A DNA stretch of 64,000 nt from CAVYGM01 sp963768025 (GTDB lineage Bacteria; Bacteroidota; Bacteroidia; Cytophagales; Spirosomataceae), in assembly GCA_963768025.1 (NCBI GenBank), contig CAVYGM010000031.1, positions 58,076-122,075 on the forward strand. Reading direction: 5' to 3'. The translations under genes were made by a program, and so were the position numbers. Every line of letters starts with the position of its first letter. Position 1 is the first letter of the stretch. Under the pieces are notes generated by a model. It made no database searches. It saw nothing but the letters and a program-made list of their open reading frames with translations, and was not told the DNA's origin. Shown in pieces: positions 1-8,813 of this stretch.

Positions 1-151
1 CGTGCCTGACGTCGCGGCCTCGTTCCAGCACCAAGGTTTTGAGACCTTTGTCGCACAATTCCTTGGCCGACCACCCCCCACTAATTCCTGAACCGATGAC
101 AATGGCATCGAAAGTGCGCTCTTTGATTGAATCTATATTGAGGTATGACAT
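1..151 (-). CDS. GMC-type oxidoreductase, N-terminal fragment (runs off the window)
   Basis: Only the first 50 residues are inside the window. They start MSYLNIDSIKERTFDAIVIG and contain the dinucleotide-binding motif GSGISGG followed by an acidic end of the second strand (VLERG), the FAD-binding Rossmann fold of GMC oxidoreductases. The family oxidises sugars, alcohols or polyols with FAD. The gene directly upstream encodes a gluconate 2-dehydrogenase subunit 3-like protein, the usual small partner of membrane-associated GMC dehydrogenases in Bacteroidota, so the two probably form one complex and operon. Substrate cannot be told from this fragment. Confidence 0.8.
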   Translation of the reverse strand, partial: MSYLNIDSIKERTFDAIVIGSGISGGWSAKELCDKGLKTLVLERGRDVRH

Positions 152-224
152 TTTCCTAAATCTGAATGTTGATTGTTAATAGTTGGGCTTACATGTAAGA
201 AGCCAAAAGGGTTTTACCCGGTAC

Positions 225-755
225 CTAGCTCACTGGTACGCACCCGTGGAAAAAGCCCGGGGCCATGTTGTATTTGGCTACATTAGTCAGGTAGTATTCC
301 GAGTTAGTATAGCCCTGAATCGTCAGGTTTTTGATCAGGTTCACAAAGGGCTTGGCCCCCTCTCCTTCCGACGAACTCAGCGTAGTGAGCACAGCAATTC
401 GCTGGGGCGACGTAAGGGTAGCGAAGGAATCAGAATACATCTTTTTTGCCATTTGGTCTGTACTAGCCAATCCCTTAGTTAGGGTCGTTTGGGCTTCCTT
501 TCCGTAGCAGTCGCTGATCATGCGGATAGCAAACTGATGTACTTTCAGCTCCCTGGCCCCTGGCGAAGGCTTACCGGCCATAGTGGTGGCAGGAAGGATG
601 GCTTCTACGATTTCACCTAATAGGGTCTCATCGGCGATGGAAAGTAAGGTCTGTGGATTCAGCCCAGCGGGTGTCCACCCTTGCGCCCAAGCGGGCAAGC
701 TGACCAGCCCACCCAAGCCGAGGCTTAGATTTTTGAGAACGGAACGTCTGTTCAT
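225..755 (-). CDS. gluconate 2-dehydrogenase subunit 3 family protein
   Basis: A 176-residue protein with a twin-arginine-like N-terminus (MNRRSVLKNLSLGLGG, cleavage likely after PAWAQG), so export to the periplasm is expected. The body (LLSIADETLLGEIVEAILPAT...PGARELKVHQFAIRMISDCYG) matches the small gamma subunit family of gluconate/sorbitol-type dehydrogenases. This subunit is thought to support maturation or export of the flavin subunit. It sits 73 bp upstream of the GMC oxidoreductase on the same strand, which supports an operon. Family recognition is by pattern; the physiological substrate is unknown. Confidence 0.8.
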   Translation of the reverse strand: MNRRSVLKNLSLGLGGLVSLPAWAQGWTPAGLNPQTLLSIADETLLGEIVEAILPATTMAGKPSPGARELKVHQFAIRMISDCYGKEAQTTLTKGLASTDQMAKKMYSDSFATLTSPQRIAVLTTLSSSEGEGAKPFVNLIKNLTIQGYTNSEYYLTNVAKYNMAPGFFHGCVPVS

Positions 756-1436
756 GCGTAGGTATAAAAGGTTGTAAAGTACAAAGCTCGCAAACTTTGT
801 CTGTACTAAGTAACGAATCGGGCGAGAATTGTTGTAAAATCAGATGTTTTATTAATTTTTGAAGGAGATCAGGCCCTCTTTACCTGGAAATGAGTCCGGG
901 AATCGATTTAATCAGGCAGGTTTTTGTTGGGTTTTGAATAATCTTCCCCCACTGCTGTCCATTATTGACGTTTCCGCAATAGGAAAATACGAATTTTTAG
1001 TTAGACCTTTTTTGTATTTTTTTAATATAACGGACTGGGATGCTTTACTATTTTCTTGCAAAAATTGAATATTTTTTATCCAGTTTTTGTACTATTTAAA
1101 TATTTTCTGCTCAAATTTTCAAGAATTTTTGCCATTTGGCGAAAATTTAACAGTAAAAACTAACCTATTGATAAATAGTGTTGTTCCTTTGTAGAGAATT
1201 TAGGAATCTACCTATGACCCCGATCGGCGCTTGTTCTTTGTTCATATACCATTTTTGAGAACATCAGCCTTTCGCATAGTACAGGAAAAGTAGCAAGGTG
1301 CATTAAGCTTACCAGCCAACTACTAACCATTATTGTACTTTATCAATACCAGCTACTTTCCTCCTGCCGCTAGCAGCGGATCATTTTCTCCTAAATTTTT
1401 TCCGGTTTATTTTTCTAAACTTAACTCTTAGGAATC
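756..1436. other. AT-rich intergenic region, no gene seen
   Basis: About 680 bp between the divergent gluconate-dehydrogenase-like gene and the first copy of the unknown tandem gene pair. A 69-codon open frame at 859-1068 has no recognisable protein character. The only structured element I can support is the promoter-like block at 1333-1360. Confidence 0.5.
1333..1360 (+). promoter_or_regulatory. Bacteroidota-type promoter for tandem gene copy 1
   Basis: TTG at 1333-1335 and TACTTTC at 1354-1360 are separated by 18 bp, close to the Bacteroidota consensus (TTG, about 19 bp, TAnnTTTG). The same block with the same spacing recurs exactly 1200 bp downstream before copy 2. It implies a leader of roughly 70 nt before the ATG at 1437, and the 3' part of that leader is also conserved between the copies. 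Confidence 0.55.
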
Positions 1437-2000
1437 ATGACAATTAGTCAATTATATAACAAGAATATATCGCTTTCAGAAATCCGTTCGACCATCGAGG
1501 ACTACCTGACCACAAAAATCAATGCTAACCAGGACGTGTTCGAATCCCTAGCCCGCATGGGAAATCACTACGGTGGCAACGTATTTCCCCGAGCTTACTA
1601 CACGACGGGCGAAGCCAAATCGGCAAAAGAAGTGCAGCCGGTGTCGGTCGCAACCGAACTCGCGACTACCGGGGCATCGTCCGAACCTGCCTTTAACCGC
1701 TACTCGGTCGTGTACCTTTTTCACGAAAGGCATCAACACGTGGGCTGTTCTACCCACGATCGGGCCCAAGCGATTCTGACCGCTTTGGCGGCCGATCCGG
1801 ACAGGACACCGGTTGGTATTTACGACGAGAAGACCGAACTCTTTGAGTGGGATCCAACTCTGAAGCCCGACTTTGATCAGGCCACCATTCATGAACAAGG
1901 GTACCGCGGCAAAGAAATTATTGCCATTGCCCAAGCCTTGCGTCGGCGTGACTCCTCCTGGGAATCGTACGAGTTCAGAAGACCTAGTGTCTTTTCATGA
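1437..2000 (+). CDS. uncharacterised protein, tandem paralogue 1
   Basis: A 187-residue protein that I do not recognise. It has no signal peptide or membrane segment and is charged, so a cytoplasmic location is likely. The first 60 residues (QLYNKN...SEIRSTIEDYLTTKINANQDVFESL.RMGNHYGG) and the C-terminal half (NRYSVVYLF..., RTPVGIYD.KTELFEWD, EQG.RG.E.I, ALRRRD.SW) are nearly identical to the gene at 2636-3208; the middle, about residues 62-85, differs in sequence and length. The conserved SVVYLF and PVGIYD segments look like strands of a small alpha/beta domain, but no function can be assigned. It has its own promoter and a downstream inverted repeat, so it is probably monocistronic. Confidence 0.8.
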   Translation: MTISQLYNKNISLSEIRSTIEDYLTTKINANQDVFESLARMGNHYGGNVFPRAYYTTGEAKSAKEVQPVSVATELATTGASSEPAFNRYSVVYLFHERHQHVGCSTHDRAQAILTALAADPDRTPVGIYDEKTELFEWDPTLKPDFDQATIHEQGYRGKEIIAIAQALRRRDSSWESYEFRRPSVFS

Positions 2001-2042
2001 TCACCCACACCCGGCTGGTAAGGAACTGATCCAGAATGCTAC

Positions 2043-2098
2043 CTACCCCCGGTGAGCCGGACTCACTGATTCGTCTAATGCAGGCTTAGCGGGGGTAG
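2043..2098 (+). terminator. inverted repeat after tandem gene copy 1
   Basis: CTACCCCC at 2043-2050 pairs with GGGGGTAG at 2091-2098 across a 40-nt loop that may fold further. There is no T tract after it, so it is either a weak terminator or an mRNA 3' stabiliser. Copy 2 is followed by a different stem in the same place. Confidence 0.4.
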
Positions 2099-2532
2099 TG
2101 GCATTTAGCTGGCAGCGTGATGCGAAGTGTACTAGTGTCCATGCAGGTACTACCTTTGGGAAGCACCCCTTATAGTGGTTTATAACTATTTCTATACAGC
2201 CTCAGACAACTACTTTCCCATCAGCAGTCTTCAAAGGCGCTAGTTACCAGGCAAAAGCCGAAACTATATACAGAGATTATTTAGTACTTTATCTATACAA
2301 ACACTCACCAAATTAAAGAACTTTCAGGGAATACGGGAAATAAAAGCGTTTTCACCAACCAAACACCTTTCTAAATCGTTCTTTAAGAGAGAAATAAAAA
2401 AGGCTTTCAAGTTAATGACCAAAATTGAGTTTTATAGTGAATATAATTATTTCAATAACTCATTTTTGATCATCCAGGAAAGTAAGAGTAGCATCTACTT
2501 ACTTGTGTCGAGGAGCTTATTCGGTACCTCGA

Positions 2533-2560
2533 TTGTACATTATTAATACTGACTACTTTT
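2533..2560 (+). promoter_or_regulatory. Bacteroidota-type promoter for tandem gene copy 2
   Basis: TTG at 2533-2535, 18 bp, then TACTTTT at 2554-2560. The intervening bases (TACATTATTAATACTGAC) closely match those of the copy-1 promoter, and the leader segment TTTTAAACTTAACTCTTAG just before the ATG is shared too. Confidence 0.55.
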
Positions 2561-2635
2561 CTTATTCCTGCGCCTTTCGGAGCTCTTTTTCTCTATTTTC
2601 TTAGTTTATTTTTTTAAACTTAACTCTTAGAAATC

Positions 2636-3208
2636 ATGACAATCATTCAACTATATAACAAGAGCGTATCAATTTCAGAAATCCGTTCGTCTATCGAGGG
2701 GTACCTGACCACAAAAATCAACGCCAACCAGGACGTGTTCGAGTCGCTGACCCGCATGGGAAATCACTACGGTGGCAACATTTTTCCCAGTATCTATTAC
2801 ACCACTAGCGACACGCCCTCAAACACCCGCTGGTCACACAACTCCACTTACCAGATGCCACCACAAGAAGCCGGGAGGGAGTCCATCCAGCCCGAAATAA
2901 AGAATCGTTATTCGGTAGTGTATTTGTTCAAAGACCAATACAAGCACGTAGTTCGCACGACCAGGGAGCAGGCACTGGCCGACCTCAGCCTGTTGCTCGA
3001 CGACAGGGAACGGACACCGGTTGGTATCTATGATGACAAAACTGAGCTCTTTGAGTGGGATCACTCTCTCCGCGAAGAATACGAAAAAGCCAGTATGTGG
3101 GAACAGGGCCGTCGGGGCGAGGAGGTCATTGAGATAACTAAGGCCTTGCGTCGCCGTGACATATCCTGGGATTCGGGTGAACTTCAACGACCCACTTTTT
3201 TTGCCTAG
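2636..3208 (+). CDS. uncharacterised protein, tandem paralogue 2
   Basis: A 190-residue paralogue of the 1437-2000 product, with the same unrecognised family features: QLYNKS start, helix-rich segment ending NQDVFESLTRMGNHYGG, variable middle (about 62-88, rich in Thr, Ser and Gln), then NRYSVVYLF, RTPVGIYDDKTELFEWD and ALRRRDISW. The variable middle between two rigid conserved blocks suggests a linker or a diversified contact surface. Promoter, leader and coding region are duplicated as a unit. No function is proposed. Confidence 0.8.
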   Translation: MTIIQLYNKSVSISEIRSSIEGYLTTKINANQDVFESLTRMGNHYGGNIFPSIYYTTSDTPSNTRWSHNSTYQMPPQEAGRESIQPEIKNRYSVVYLFKDQYKHVVRTTREQALADLSLLLDDRERTPVGIYDDKTELFEWDHSLREEYEKASMWEQGRRGEEVIEITKALRRRDISWDSGELQRPTFFA

Positions 3209-3846
3209 CCATTATTTAGCCAACTACCTTTGTATGAGGGTAGTTGGCTCATTAACATCCCATCCAATGCAGTGGTACTCTCCTAGCATTCGCTCAGGAA
3301 TCAGGTAAGTTCCCCCTTTCCTACCCCATCCAGAGCCTGAAAGTAGGGTGTAAAGCGTTGACAGGGAGGTAAAAAACGACTGCCCTATTCCCAACAAAAA
3401 ACAAAAGGAAAGGTATGAACAACGACCTTTTTGACCAGATCATATGCCGGGAGCCTTTATAAATGGTGTGGTGTATCGTATTAGTCAATATATATCGGAC
3501 ATGCTTTTTTATCCCCGCCCGTTGATTATCTCATCGGGAGGTTTTTTTTATTCTCACTGATTGATTTCGTGGCTGAACCCATCCAGATAGCCTCTAATTG
3601 AAAAACGTATAGTGATTACCGTTAGAAATGAATAACTCAAATTCACGCTCCGAAATCACAAATACCAACTCGTTGCTACTGCTGATTGATTGAATTTGTC
3701 TATTTTTAAACAATAAATAGTACTGAATTGATTTTTGCTAAAAACCAGGGTACCTCATGACTCAAAAGGAAGAAATACGAATAGGCGAGCTATGGAATCT
3801 ACGGAATGAAAAACTTTTGGCCTCTGCCGGGCGTATGTAAAGTACC
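3209..3846. other. intergenic region upstream of the LpxR-like gene
   Basis: About 640 bp holding the hairpin at 3218-3249 and nothing else I can support. The part from about 3590 on is AT-rich and probably carries the promoter of the LpxR-like gene. Confidence 0.4.
3218..3249 (+). terminator. hairpin after tandem gene copy 2
   Basis: AGCCAACTACC pairs with GGTAGTTGGCT across a 10-nt loop, ten bases after the stop codon. The stem is strong but lacks a T tract. Confidence 0.5.
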
Positions 3847-4818
3847 ATGCAAAAAAGTATTCTCCTTTTCCTGATTGTAATAGTATGCCCGCCTCTGGCG
3901 CGTGGGCAGCGGATAGACCATACCGCTTCCTACCGCAGTATGGGCGATCGCTACGCTCGCTTTTATTACGACAATGATTTTTTTTCAAAAGCCAAAACTG
4001 ACTACTACTACACCCAGGGGTACAGTTTCGAAGTAGCGAGCCCGGCCTTGCGGAAAAATCCACTGTCGAAGTTGTTGCTGCGTTATAAGGATGGGCCCGT
4101 TACGCACGGCTTGGCGTTTGAGCATTTTGGCTTCACTCCCACCAGCATCCGAAGCACCGACATTCTGCTCGGAGACCGTCCCTTTGCCGGGGTGATCCTG
4201 CTAAAATCCTTTGCCCTATCGGTAGACACGGTTCATCGCCAACGGCTCGCCTCCGTCCTGAGTACGGGGCTGCTTGGCCCGGCCGCTTTCGCCGGCCGAA
4301 TGCAGGCTACCATTCATCGGTGGTCGGGCGATGTCAAACCCAGCGGCTGGCAGTACCAGATTGGCAACGACGTGGCGATCAATTATGAATTAACCCACGA
4401 AAAACAACTCCTGGCGATTCGGTCCTTGGCTGCCCTTTCGAGTTTTGGGCGGGTGCGGCTGGGAACCCTATCCGATCAGGTGCAGGGCGGCTTTACCCTC
4501 GTGGCCGGACGATTCCACTCTCCCTTTTTGGGTACCGGGGCCTCCCCTTCGCGTGCTTTCCAGCTCTATGCCTTCACTCAGCTGAAGGGATCGATCGTGG
4601 GGTACGACGCCAGCCTGCAAGGTGGAGTCTTCAATCAGAATAACCCGTATACGCTTTCCGCAAAAGACATCAATAGGTTTACATTCCAAAACACCTACGG
4701 TCTGGAGATGCGAGTGGGAGGATTCGCCGCCAGCTATACCCGAAGCTACCTCAGTCGGGAGTTCAAATCCGGGCGGGATCATCGCTGGGGCGGGATCAGC
4801 CTGGGCATAGAATTTTAG
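3847..4818 (+). CDS. LpxR-like lipid A deacylase family protein (DUF2219)
   Basis: A 323-residue outer-membrane protein with a signal peptide (MQKSILLFLIVIVCPPLARGQ). After the signal it has the family hallmark YDNDFFSKAKTDYYYTQGYSFE, the N-terminal strand of LpxR that carries the Asn/Asp active-site region, then alternating beta strands and a C-terminal aromatic residue (GISLGIEF), as expected for a 12-stranded barrel. LpxR removes the 3'-acyloxyacyl chain of lipid A at the outer membrane. Length fits the family (about 300-330). The catalytic His and substrate were not verified. It appears monocistronic. Confidence 0.82.
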   Translation: MQKSILLFLIVIVCPPLARGQRIDHTASYRSMGDRYARFYYDNDFFSKAKTDYYYTQGYSFEVASPALRKNPLSKLLLRYKDGPVTHGLAFEHFGFTPTSIRSTDILLGDRPFAGVILLKSFALSVDTVHRQRLASVLSTGLLGPAAFAGRMQATIHRWSGDVKPSGWQYQIGNDVAINYELTHEKQLLAIRSLAALSSFGRVRLGTLSDQVQGGFTLVAGRFHSPFLGTGASPSRAFQLYAFTQLKGSIVGYDASLQGGVFNQNNPYTLSAKDINRFTFQNTYGLEMRVGGFAASYTRSYLSREFKSGRDHRWGGISLGIEF

Positions 4819-4868
4819 GAATATGTGAAATAAAAAACCACTAACTTTCGAAAAAAAACGCTACGATT

Positions 4869-4982
4869 ATGGCAAAAGGAGTCTCGCATCAGAAAGAGCA
4901 AAAAAAGAAGTCGGACAAAACGCTCAAAGAAAAGAGGGCCGAAAAAAAGGAGAAGGAAAAATCCAAAAATCAGGGCAGTTGA
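4869..4982 (+). CDS. small Lys/Glu-rich basic protein (37 aa)
   Basis: A 37-codon frame starting MAKGVSHQKEQKKKSDK and ending in QGS. It is almost entirely Lys, Glu and polar residues. Short proteins of this kind (MAK-x-..KK..KK..K) recur in Cytophagales genomes with no known role; nucleic-acid or ribosome association is possible from composition but is only inference. The start lies 50 bp after the LpxR-like gene. Confidence 0.55.
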   Translation: MAKGVSHQKEQKKKSDKTLKEKRAEKKEKEKSKNQGS

Positions 4983-5086
4983 TCTTAATTCCAGCGTGGG
5001 AAACCATTTCTACGCTGGTTTATTTATAGCAATGCTACCCAATCTTGCCAGGTGGGATCCACCTGGTTTCTTTCCCTATTTTACCT

Positions 5087-5482
5087 ATGCTTACCAAAAT
5101 CCCATTTCTAGTAGCCTTCAACACCTTGTTGCTGATTACGTCTGGCATCCTGGTATTTCATTTTCTGGTTTTGACGGGCCTCATTCCGTACCGCATCGTG
5201 TGGGGAGGGCGGCTCCGCACCCCGGAGATGATGATGCGCTTTGAGATAATTTCGCTATTTGTCAACATCTTTTTCCTGCTGTTTCTCTATCTGAAAGAGA
5301 AACACTACCAAGCCGAGCAGCCTGCCCGCTGGATCAACGCGGTGCTTTGGGCCTTTGGAGCCTTATATGCCATCAATACCCTCGCCAACTTGACCTCACT
5401 TTCTATCACCGAAACCCTCATTTTCACTCCCCTTACGCTCGTGCTTTCGCTATTTACCGTGCGGATCGCTCTGGAAAAATAA
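5087..5482 (+). CDS. small integral membrane protein (131 aa)
   Basis: The start is taken at MLTKIPFLVAFN because the frame upstream of it is not protein-like. Four hydrophobic segments are visible (about residues 6-28, 45-65, 75-95, 105-127) with a short charged loop RIVWGGRLRT after the first. Four-helix proteins of this size with the WGGR motif occur in Bacteroidota without a known function. The stop is 15 bp before the VOC gene, so the two may be co-transcribed. Confidence 0.7.
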   Translation: MLTKIPFLVAFNTLLLITSGILVFHFLVLTGLIPYRIVWGGRLRTPEMMMRFEIISLFVNIFFLLFLYLKEKHYQAEQPARWINAVLWAFGALYAINTLANLTSLSITETLIFTPLTLVLSLFTVRIALEK

Positions 5483-5497
5483 GACTCTATTCTGACC

Positions 5498-5887
5498 ATG
5501 CTCGCTATCAAAGCCATTCATCACATCGCCATTATTGCTTCCAATTACGAGAAATCAAAAGCTTTCTATACCGACATTCTGGGCCTCACCATCGTGCGCG
5601 AGGTTTACCGCGAACAGCGGAACTCCTATAAGCTGGACTTGGCTCTGAACGGCGAGTACCTCATCGAACTGTTCTCGTTCCCGGCTCCCCCTGCCCGTCC
5701 TTCCCGCCCGGAGGCAACCGGCCTACGCCATCTGGCTTTTGCGGTAGAGGACCTGGACGCTACGGTAACGGAACTGAACCAGTGCGGTGTAGAAGCCGAA
5801 CCTATCCGGACAGATGAATTTACCCAGCGCAGGTTCACGTTTATTGCCGACCCGGACAACCTCCCCATCGAGTTCTACGAATCATAA
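5498..5887 (+). CDS. VOC / glyoxalase I-like metalloprotein, YaeR (GloA2) type
   Basis: A 129-residue single VOC-domain pair: IHHIAIIASNYEKSKAFYTDILGL at the N-terminus with the first metal His, GLRHLAFAVEDLD in the middle with the second, and PDNLPIEFYES at the end with the Glu ligand. This pattern matches the SMU1112c/YaeR group of glyoxalase I-like proteins, whose substrate is not settled. Length (about 129) is typical. The protein should be cytoplasmic. It follows a small membrane protein gene by 15 bp. Confidence 0.85.
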   Translation: MLAIKAIHHIAIIASNYEKSKAFYTDILGLTIVREVYREQRNSYKLDLALNGEYLIELFSFPAPPARPSRPEATGLRHLAFAVEDLDATVTELNQCGVEAEPIRTDEFTQRRFTFIADPDNLPIEFYES

Positions 5888-5903
5888 CCGTTCCATAAAA
5901 AAA

Positions 5904-5935
5904 GAACCAGTAACGGAAATCTCCGCTACTGGTTC
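5904..5935. terminator. bidirectional terminator
   Basis: GAACCAGTAACGGA pairs with TCCGCTACTGGTTC (one mismatch) between the converging VOC gene and M20 peptidase gene. An A-run precedes the stem, giving a T tract for the minus-strand transcript. Confidence 0.75.
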
Positions 5936-5978
5936 AGAAGCTTCTGTACCTACCTGAATAGGCACGAGCTTGCTACCC

Positions 5979-7325
5979 TTACATGCCTGGTGCCAGCCCC
6001 GCCTCGCTGAGCAGGACTAGTAAAGTGCGCTCGAGGGCCAGATGCGACTTGTCGTGCAGCCACCATTCGTTGAGGGCGTGGGCCCCACCACCGGTGCCTC
6101 CTGCGCCCAGTGTAATAGCCGGAATGCCTTTGGAAAACGGAATATTGGAATTGGTGGAACCCACCCGCAGCGTAGGCTCCTGGCTCACAAAGCGCGTGGC
6201 AGCGATGGCCCGCTGAACCAGCGGGCTGCTGGCCGGCACGCTGCCCGAGGGACGGTCGCCCACCATGGCGATGTCTACAGTCAAGTCCGGTCCCAGGCGC
6301 TTCATTTGGTTTTCTTCGCGAAGGGCCCGCTGAATAGCGGCCTGAAGCAGCTTATCGATGCCATTGAGTTGCTCGGGACTTTCGGAACGCATATCTACCT
6401 GCATGTAGGATTCAAAAGGAATGGCATTCACGGAGGTTCCTCCGCCTATGACACCTACGTTGTAAGTAGTGCGTACTCCCTGCCGGGTAAACTTATCGGC
6501 CTCTTGGGTAAAATAATAAATGGCCCGCGCCAGGGCTCCGTGCGGATTTACCATACCAAAGGCACCGGACGAGTGGCCACCCGGCCCCTTAAACGTAACC
6601 TTATACCGATGTGATCCCAGCCCCCGGTGGGCGATGCTGGTGGAACCCAGGCCATCGATGGCGATATAGGAATCTATTTTCAGTCCGGGGGTATTGAATA
6701 GCTTTTTAACTCCTCGCAAATCACCTAGCCCTTCTTCGCCCACGGTACCGATAAATAGTACATTTGCGTCGGTTTCAAGGTTGGTTTTTTCCATCACGTC
6801 CAGGATCGTGAGTACCATGGCCAGGCCCCGGGTATCGTCCCCGATGCCCGGCGCAAACAGCGTGTCTCCTTTTTGCCGGATTTTGACATCGGTACCTTCG
6901 GGAAATACCGTGTCGAGGTGGGCTTCCAGAACCACCGTTTTTTTGCCGGCTTTGCCTTTTCGAAGCGCTATCACATTCCCTACCTCGTCGGTCCAAACCG
7001 AATCGGCCCCGGCTGTGCGCAGCAGTTCGGCGTACGCCCGGCCGCGTACCTCTTCTTTGAAGGGGGGTGCGGGGATTTCGGTCAGGTAGCGCAGGTTCTT
7101 CACCGTCCAGGGTTCCAGTTCTTCAAACATCCCAAGCGCTTTCTTTACCGCCGGTTTTTGGGCCAGGGCTTCTATTTCGCTTACATAGCGCTTTTCGGCC
7201 ACGGCGGGAGCCTGCTTTACGGATTCTTTTTCTTCATCTTGTGCCTTCGAAACGGAGACGGTCAGTCCGGAAATCAGCAGGCAGAGGGTACCTATGCGTA
7301 AAAAGGGTTTCATCAATGGGTTCAT
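5979..7325 (-). CDS. secreted M20-family metallopeptidase
   Basis: A 448-residue exported peptidase with a signal peptide (IGTLCLLISGLTVSVSKAQ). M20 motifs in order are VVLEAHLDTVFPEG (His and Asp of the first zinc site), GIGDDTRGLAMVL (bridging Asp), GTVGEEGLGDLRG (catalytic Glu and metal Glu), a dimerisation or lid domain around GGHSSGAFGMVNP, and a C-terminal His in GGAHALNEWW. M20 enzymes cleave dipeptides, tripeptides or N-acyl amino acids. The start could also be the Met four residues later. It appears monocistronic with a terminator after it. Confidence 0.88.
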   Translation of the reverse strand: MNPLMKPFLRIGTLCLLISGLTVSVSKAQDEEKESVKQAPAVAEKRYVSEIEALAQKPAVKKALGMFEELEPWTVKNLRYLTEIPAPPFKEEVRGRAYAELLRTAGADSVWTDEVGNVIALRKGKAGKKTVVLEAHLDTVFPEGTDVKIRQKGDTLFAPGIGDDTRGLAMVLTILDVMEKTNLETDANVLFIGTVGEEGLGDLRGVKKLFNTPGLKIDSYIAIDGLGSTSIAHRGLGSHRYKVTFKGPGGHSSGAFGMVNPHGALARAIYYFTQEADKFTRQGVRTTYNVGVIGGGTSVNAIPFESYMQVDMRSESPEQLNGIDKLLQAAIQRALREENQMKRLGPDLTVDIAMVGDRPSGSVPASSPLVQRAIAATRFVSQEPTLRVGSTNSNIPFSKGIPAITLGAGGTGGGAHALNEWWLHDKSHLALERTLLVLLSEAGLAPGM

Positions 7326-7505
7326 TTGGTTAATGTTGATAAAAGCGGCGTTTCAAAGATAGCACATCCAAAAGTAGCAGCATAGTTAGTACGACAAGTT
7401 TAAATAAATCAGTTGTCTCTCTTTTTCTCAATCAGTAAATCAGGGTACTTTCTGGTTTATAAAGAAAGAAGTACCCATACCCATTTTTTCTTTTTCCTGA
7501 ACCCT

Positions 7506-8702
7506 ATGAAAATCTCAACCTCGGTAGTAAAACAACTTGGTCTGCTGTTCCTGCTGTCGCCGGTGGTATTGGCCCAGCAGAAATCTAAAAAAGCCCATGA
7601 CGTTAGTTTTGAAAAACAAACCCTCACCCGCGACTTCATCGCCGAAGGCGCTACGGTGGGTGATGTGAATAAGGATGGTAAACTGGATGTACTGGCGGGA
7701 GCTTACTGGTTTGAAGCCCCCGACTGGAAACAACACGAGTTAGCCGCACCCAAAAAATTTGAGTACGACAAAGGGTACAGTGATTCATTTCTGGACTACG
7801 CCCTGGATGTCAACATGGACGGATGGGTGGACCTAATCCGGATCGACTGGCCGGGCAAAGCCGCTGCCTGGCACGAAAACCCGAAAAACAAACCCGGTCA
7901 CTGGCCCATGCACCCCATTCACTCATCTCTGGGCAACGAAGCCCCCATGCTGGTGGATGTAGACGGCGACGGACGTCCGGACCTACTCGGCAACGATCCT
8001 ACCGCCAAACAGGTGATTTGGCTGAGCCCGCCCCGCAAAAAAGGCGAAACCGAATGGACCAAATACGTCATCAGTTCGGATGAAAAACTGGGAACTCATA
8101 TGTACACCCACGGCATCGGACTGGGCGACATCAACGGCGATGGCTTCAAGGATGTAGTCATCAAAAGCGGCTGGTGGGAAGGCTCAGCCCATCCTAAAAA
8201 GGAAAGCTGGACGTTTCATGCCGCCGACCTCAGCCAGGATTGCGCCCAGATGTACGTGCTCGACCTCAATGGCGACGGCCTCAACGATGTGGTGAGTTCC
8301 TCGGCCCACAACTACGGAATCTGGTGGCATGAGCAGGGTCGCGACGCCCAGGGCAAATCTACCTGGACGGAACATGAGATACACAAGGCCTTCTCCCAGA
8401 CCCACGGCCTGGCACTGGCTGACCTCAACGGCGACGGTCACCCGGACCTCGTGACGGGCAAGCGGTACTACGCCCACCTCGGCAAAGATCCCGGTGCTAA
8501 CGAGCCGGCCGTGGCCTACTGGTTTGAGTACAAGCCCGGCAAGCAACCTACCTGGATACCCCACGAGATTGATAACGACTCGGGTACGGGCTTACAGGTG
8601 ACGGTGGTAGATATGAACAAGGACGGCATTCCCGATATTGTGGCTGGGAACAAAAAGGGTATTCATGTTTTTATGCAGCAAAAACCCAAGGGAAGGATTT
8701 AG
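7506..8702 (+). CDS. secreted FG-GAP/VCBS repeat protein
   Basis: The start is chosen at MKISTSVVKQLGLLFLLSPVVLAQ because it gives a clean signal peptide; the open frame extends upstream without protein character. The mature 375 residues contain at least five calcium-binding FG-GAP-like loops of the form D-x-N/D-x-D-G-x-x-D (DVNKDGKLD, DVNMDGWVD, DVDGDGRPD, DINGDGFKD, DLNGDGLND, DLNGDGHPD, DMNKDGIPD), spaced as in a seven-bladed propeller. There is no T9SS tail, so it is probably periplasmic or surface-anchored by another route. Role unknown; such propellers usually bind protein or glycan. Confidence 0.85.
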   Translation: MKISTSVVKQLGLLFLLSPVVLAQQKSKKAHDVSFEKQTLTRDFIAEGATVGDVNKDGKLDVLAGAYWFEAPDWKQHELAAPKKFEYDKGYSDSFLDYALDVNMDGWVDLIRIDWPGKAAAWHENPKNKPGHWPMHPIHSSLGNEAPMLVDVDGDGRPDLLGNDPTAKQVIWLSPPRKKGETEWTKYVISSDEKLGTHMYTHGIGLGDINGDGFKDVVIKSGWWEGSAHPKKESWTFHAADLSQDCAQMYVLDLNGDGLNDVVSSSAHNYGIWWHEQGRDAQGKSTWTEHEIHKAFSQTHGLALADLNGDGHPDLVTGKRYYAHLGKDPGANEPAVAYWFEYKPGKQPTWIPHEIDNDSGTGLQVTVVDMNKDGIPDIVAGNKKGIHVFMQQKPKGRI

Positions 8703-8738
8703 ATTGATGCTCGTTGAGTAGCGTGGAGTAGGTGGTGG

Positions 8739-8775
8739 TGCGATTATTTTATCCTATTTGGAAAAAATAATCGCA
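8739..8775. terminator. hairpin terminator after the FG-GAP gene
   Basis: TGCGATTATTTT pairs perfectly with AAAATAATCGCA around a 13-nt loop, followed by TTCACTTTTT. It separates the propeller gene from the DUF421 gene. Confidence 0.75.
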
Positions 8776-8813
8776 TTCACTTTTTAGTACGTACCTGATA
8801 CCACTCTACTCCT

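Larger units (their letters stand above)
2001..2635. other. intergenic region between tandem copies
   Basis: About 635 bp. It holds the inverted repeat at 2043-2098 and the copy-2 promoter at 2533-2560; I see no coding region in the rest. Outside the promoter and leader block it does not obviously match the region upstream of copy 1, so the duplication is old or only the gene and promoter are under selection. Confidence 0.5.

Noticed and set aside
859..1068. 69-codon frame in the AT-rich region upstream of the tandem genes
   Set aside because: No ribosome-binding context, no protein-like composition, and it ends in a run of AT-rich codons.
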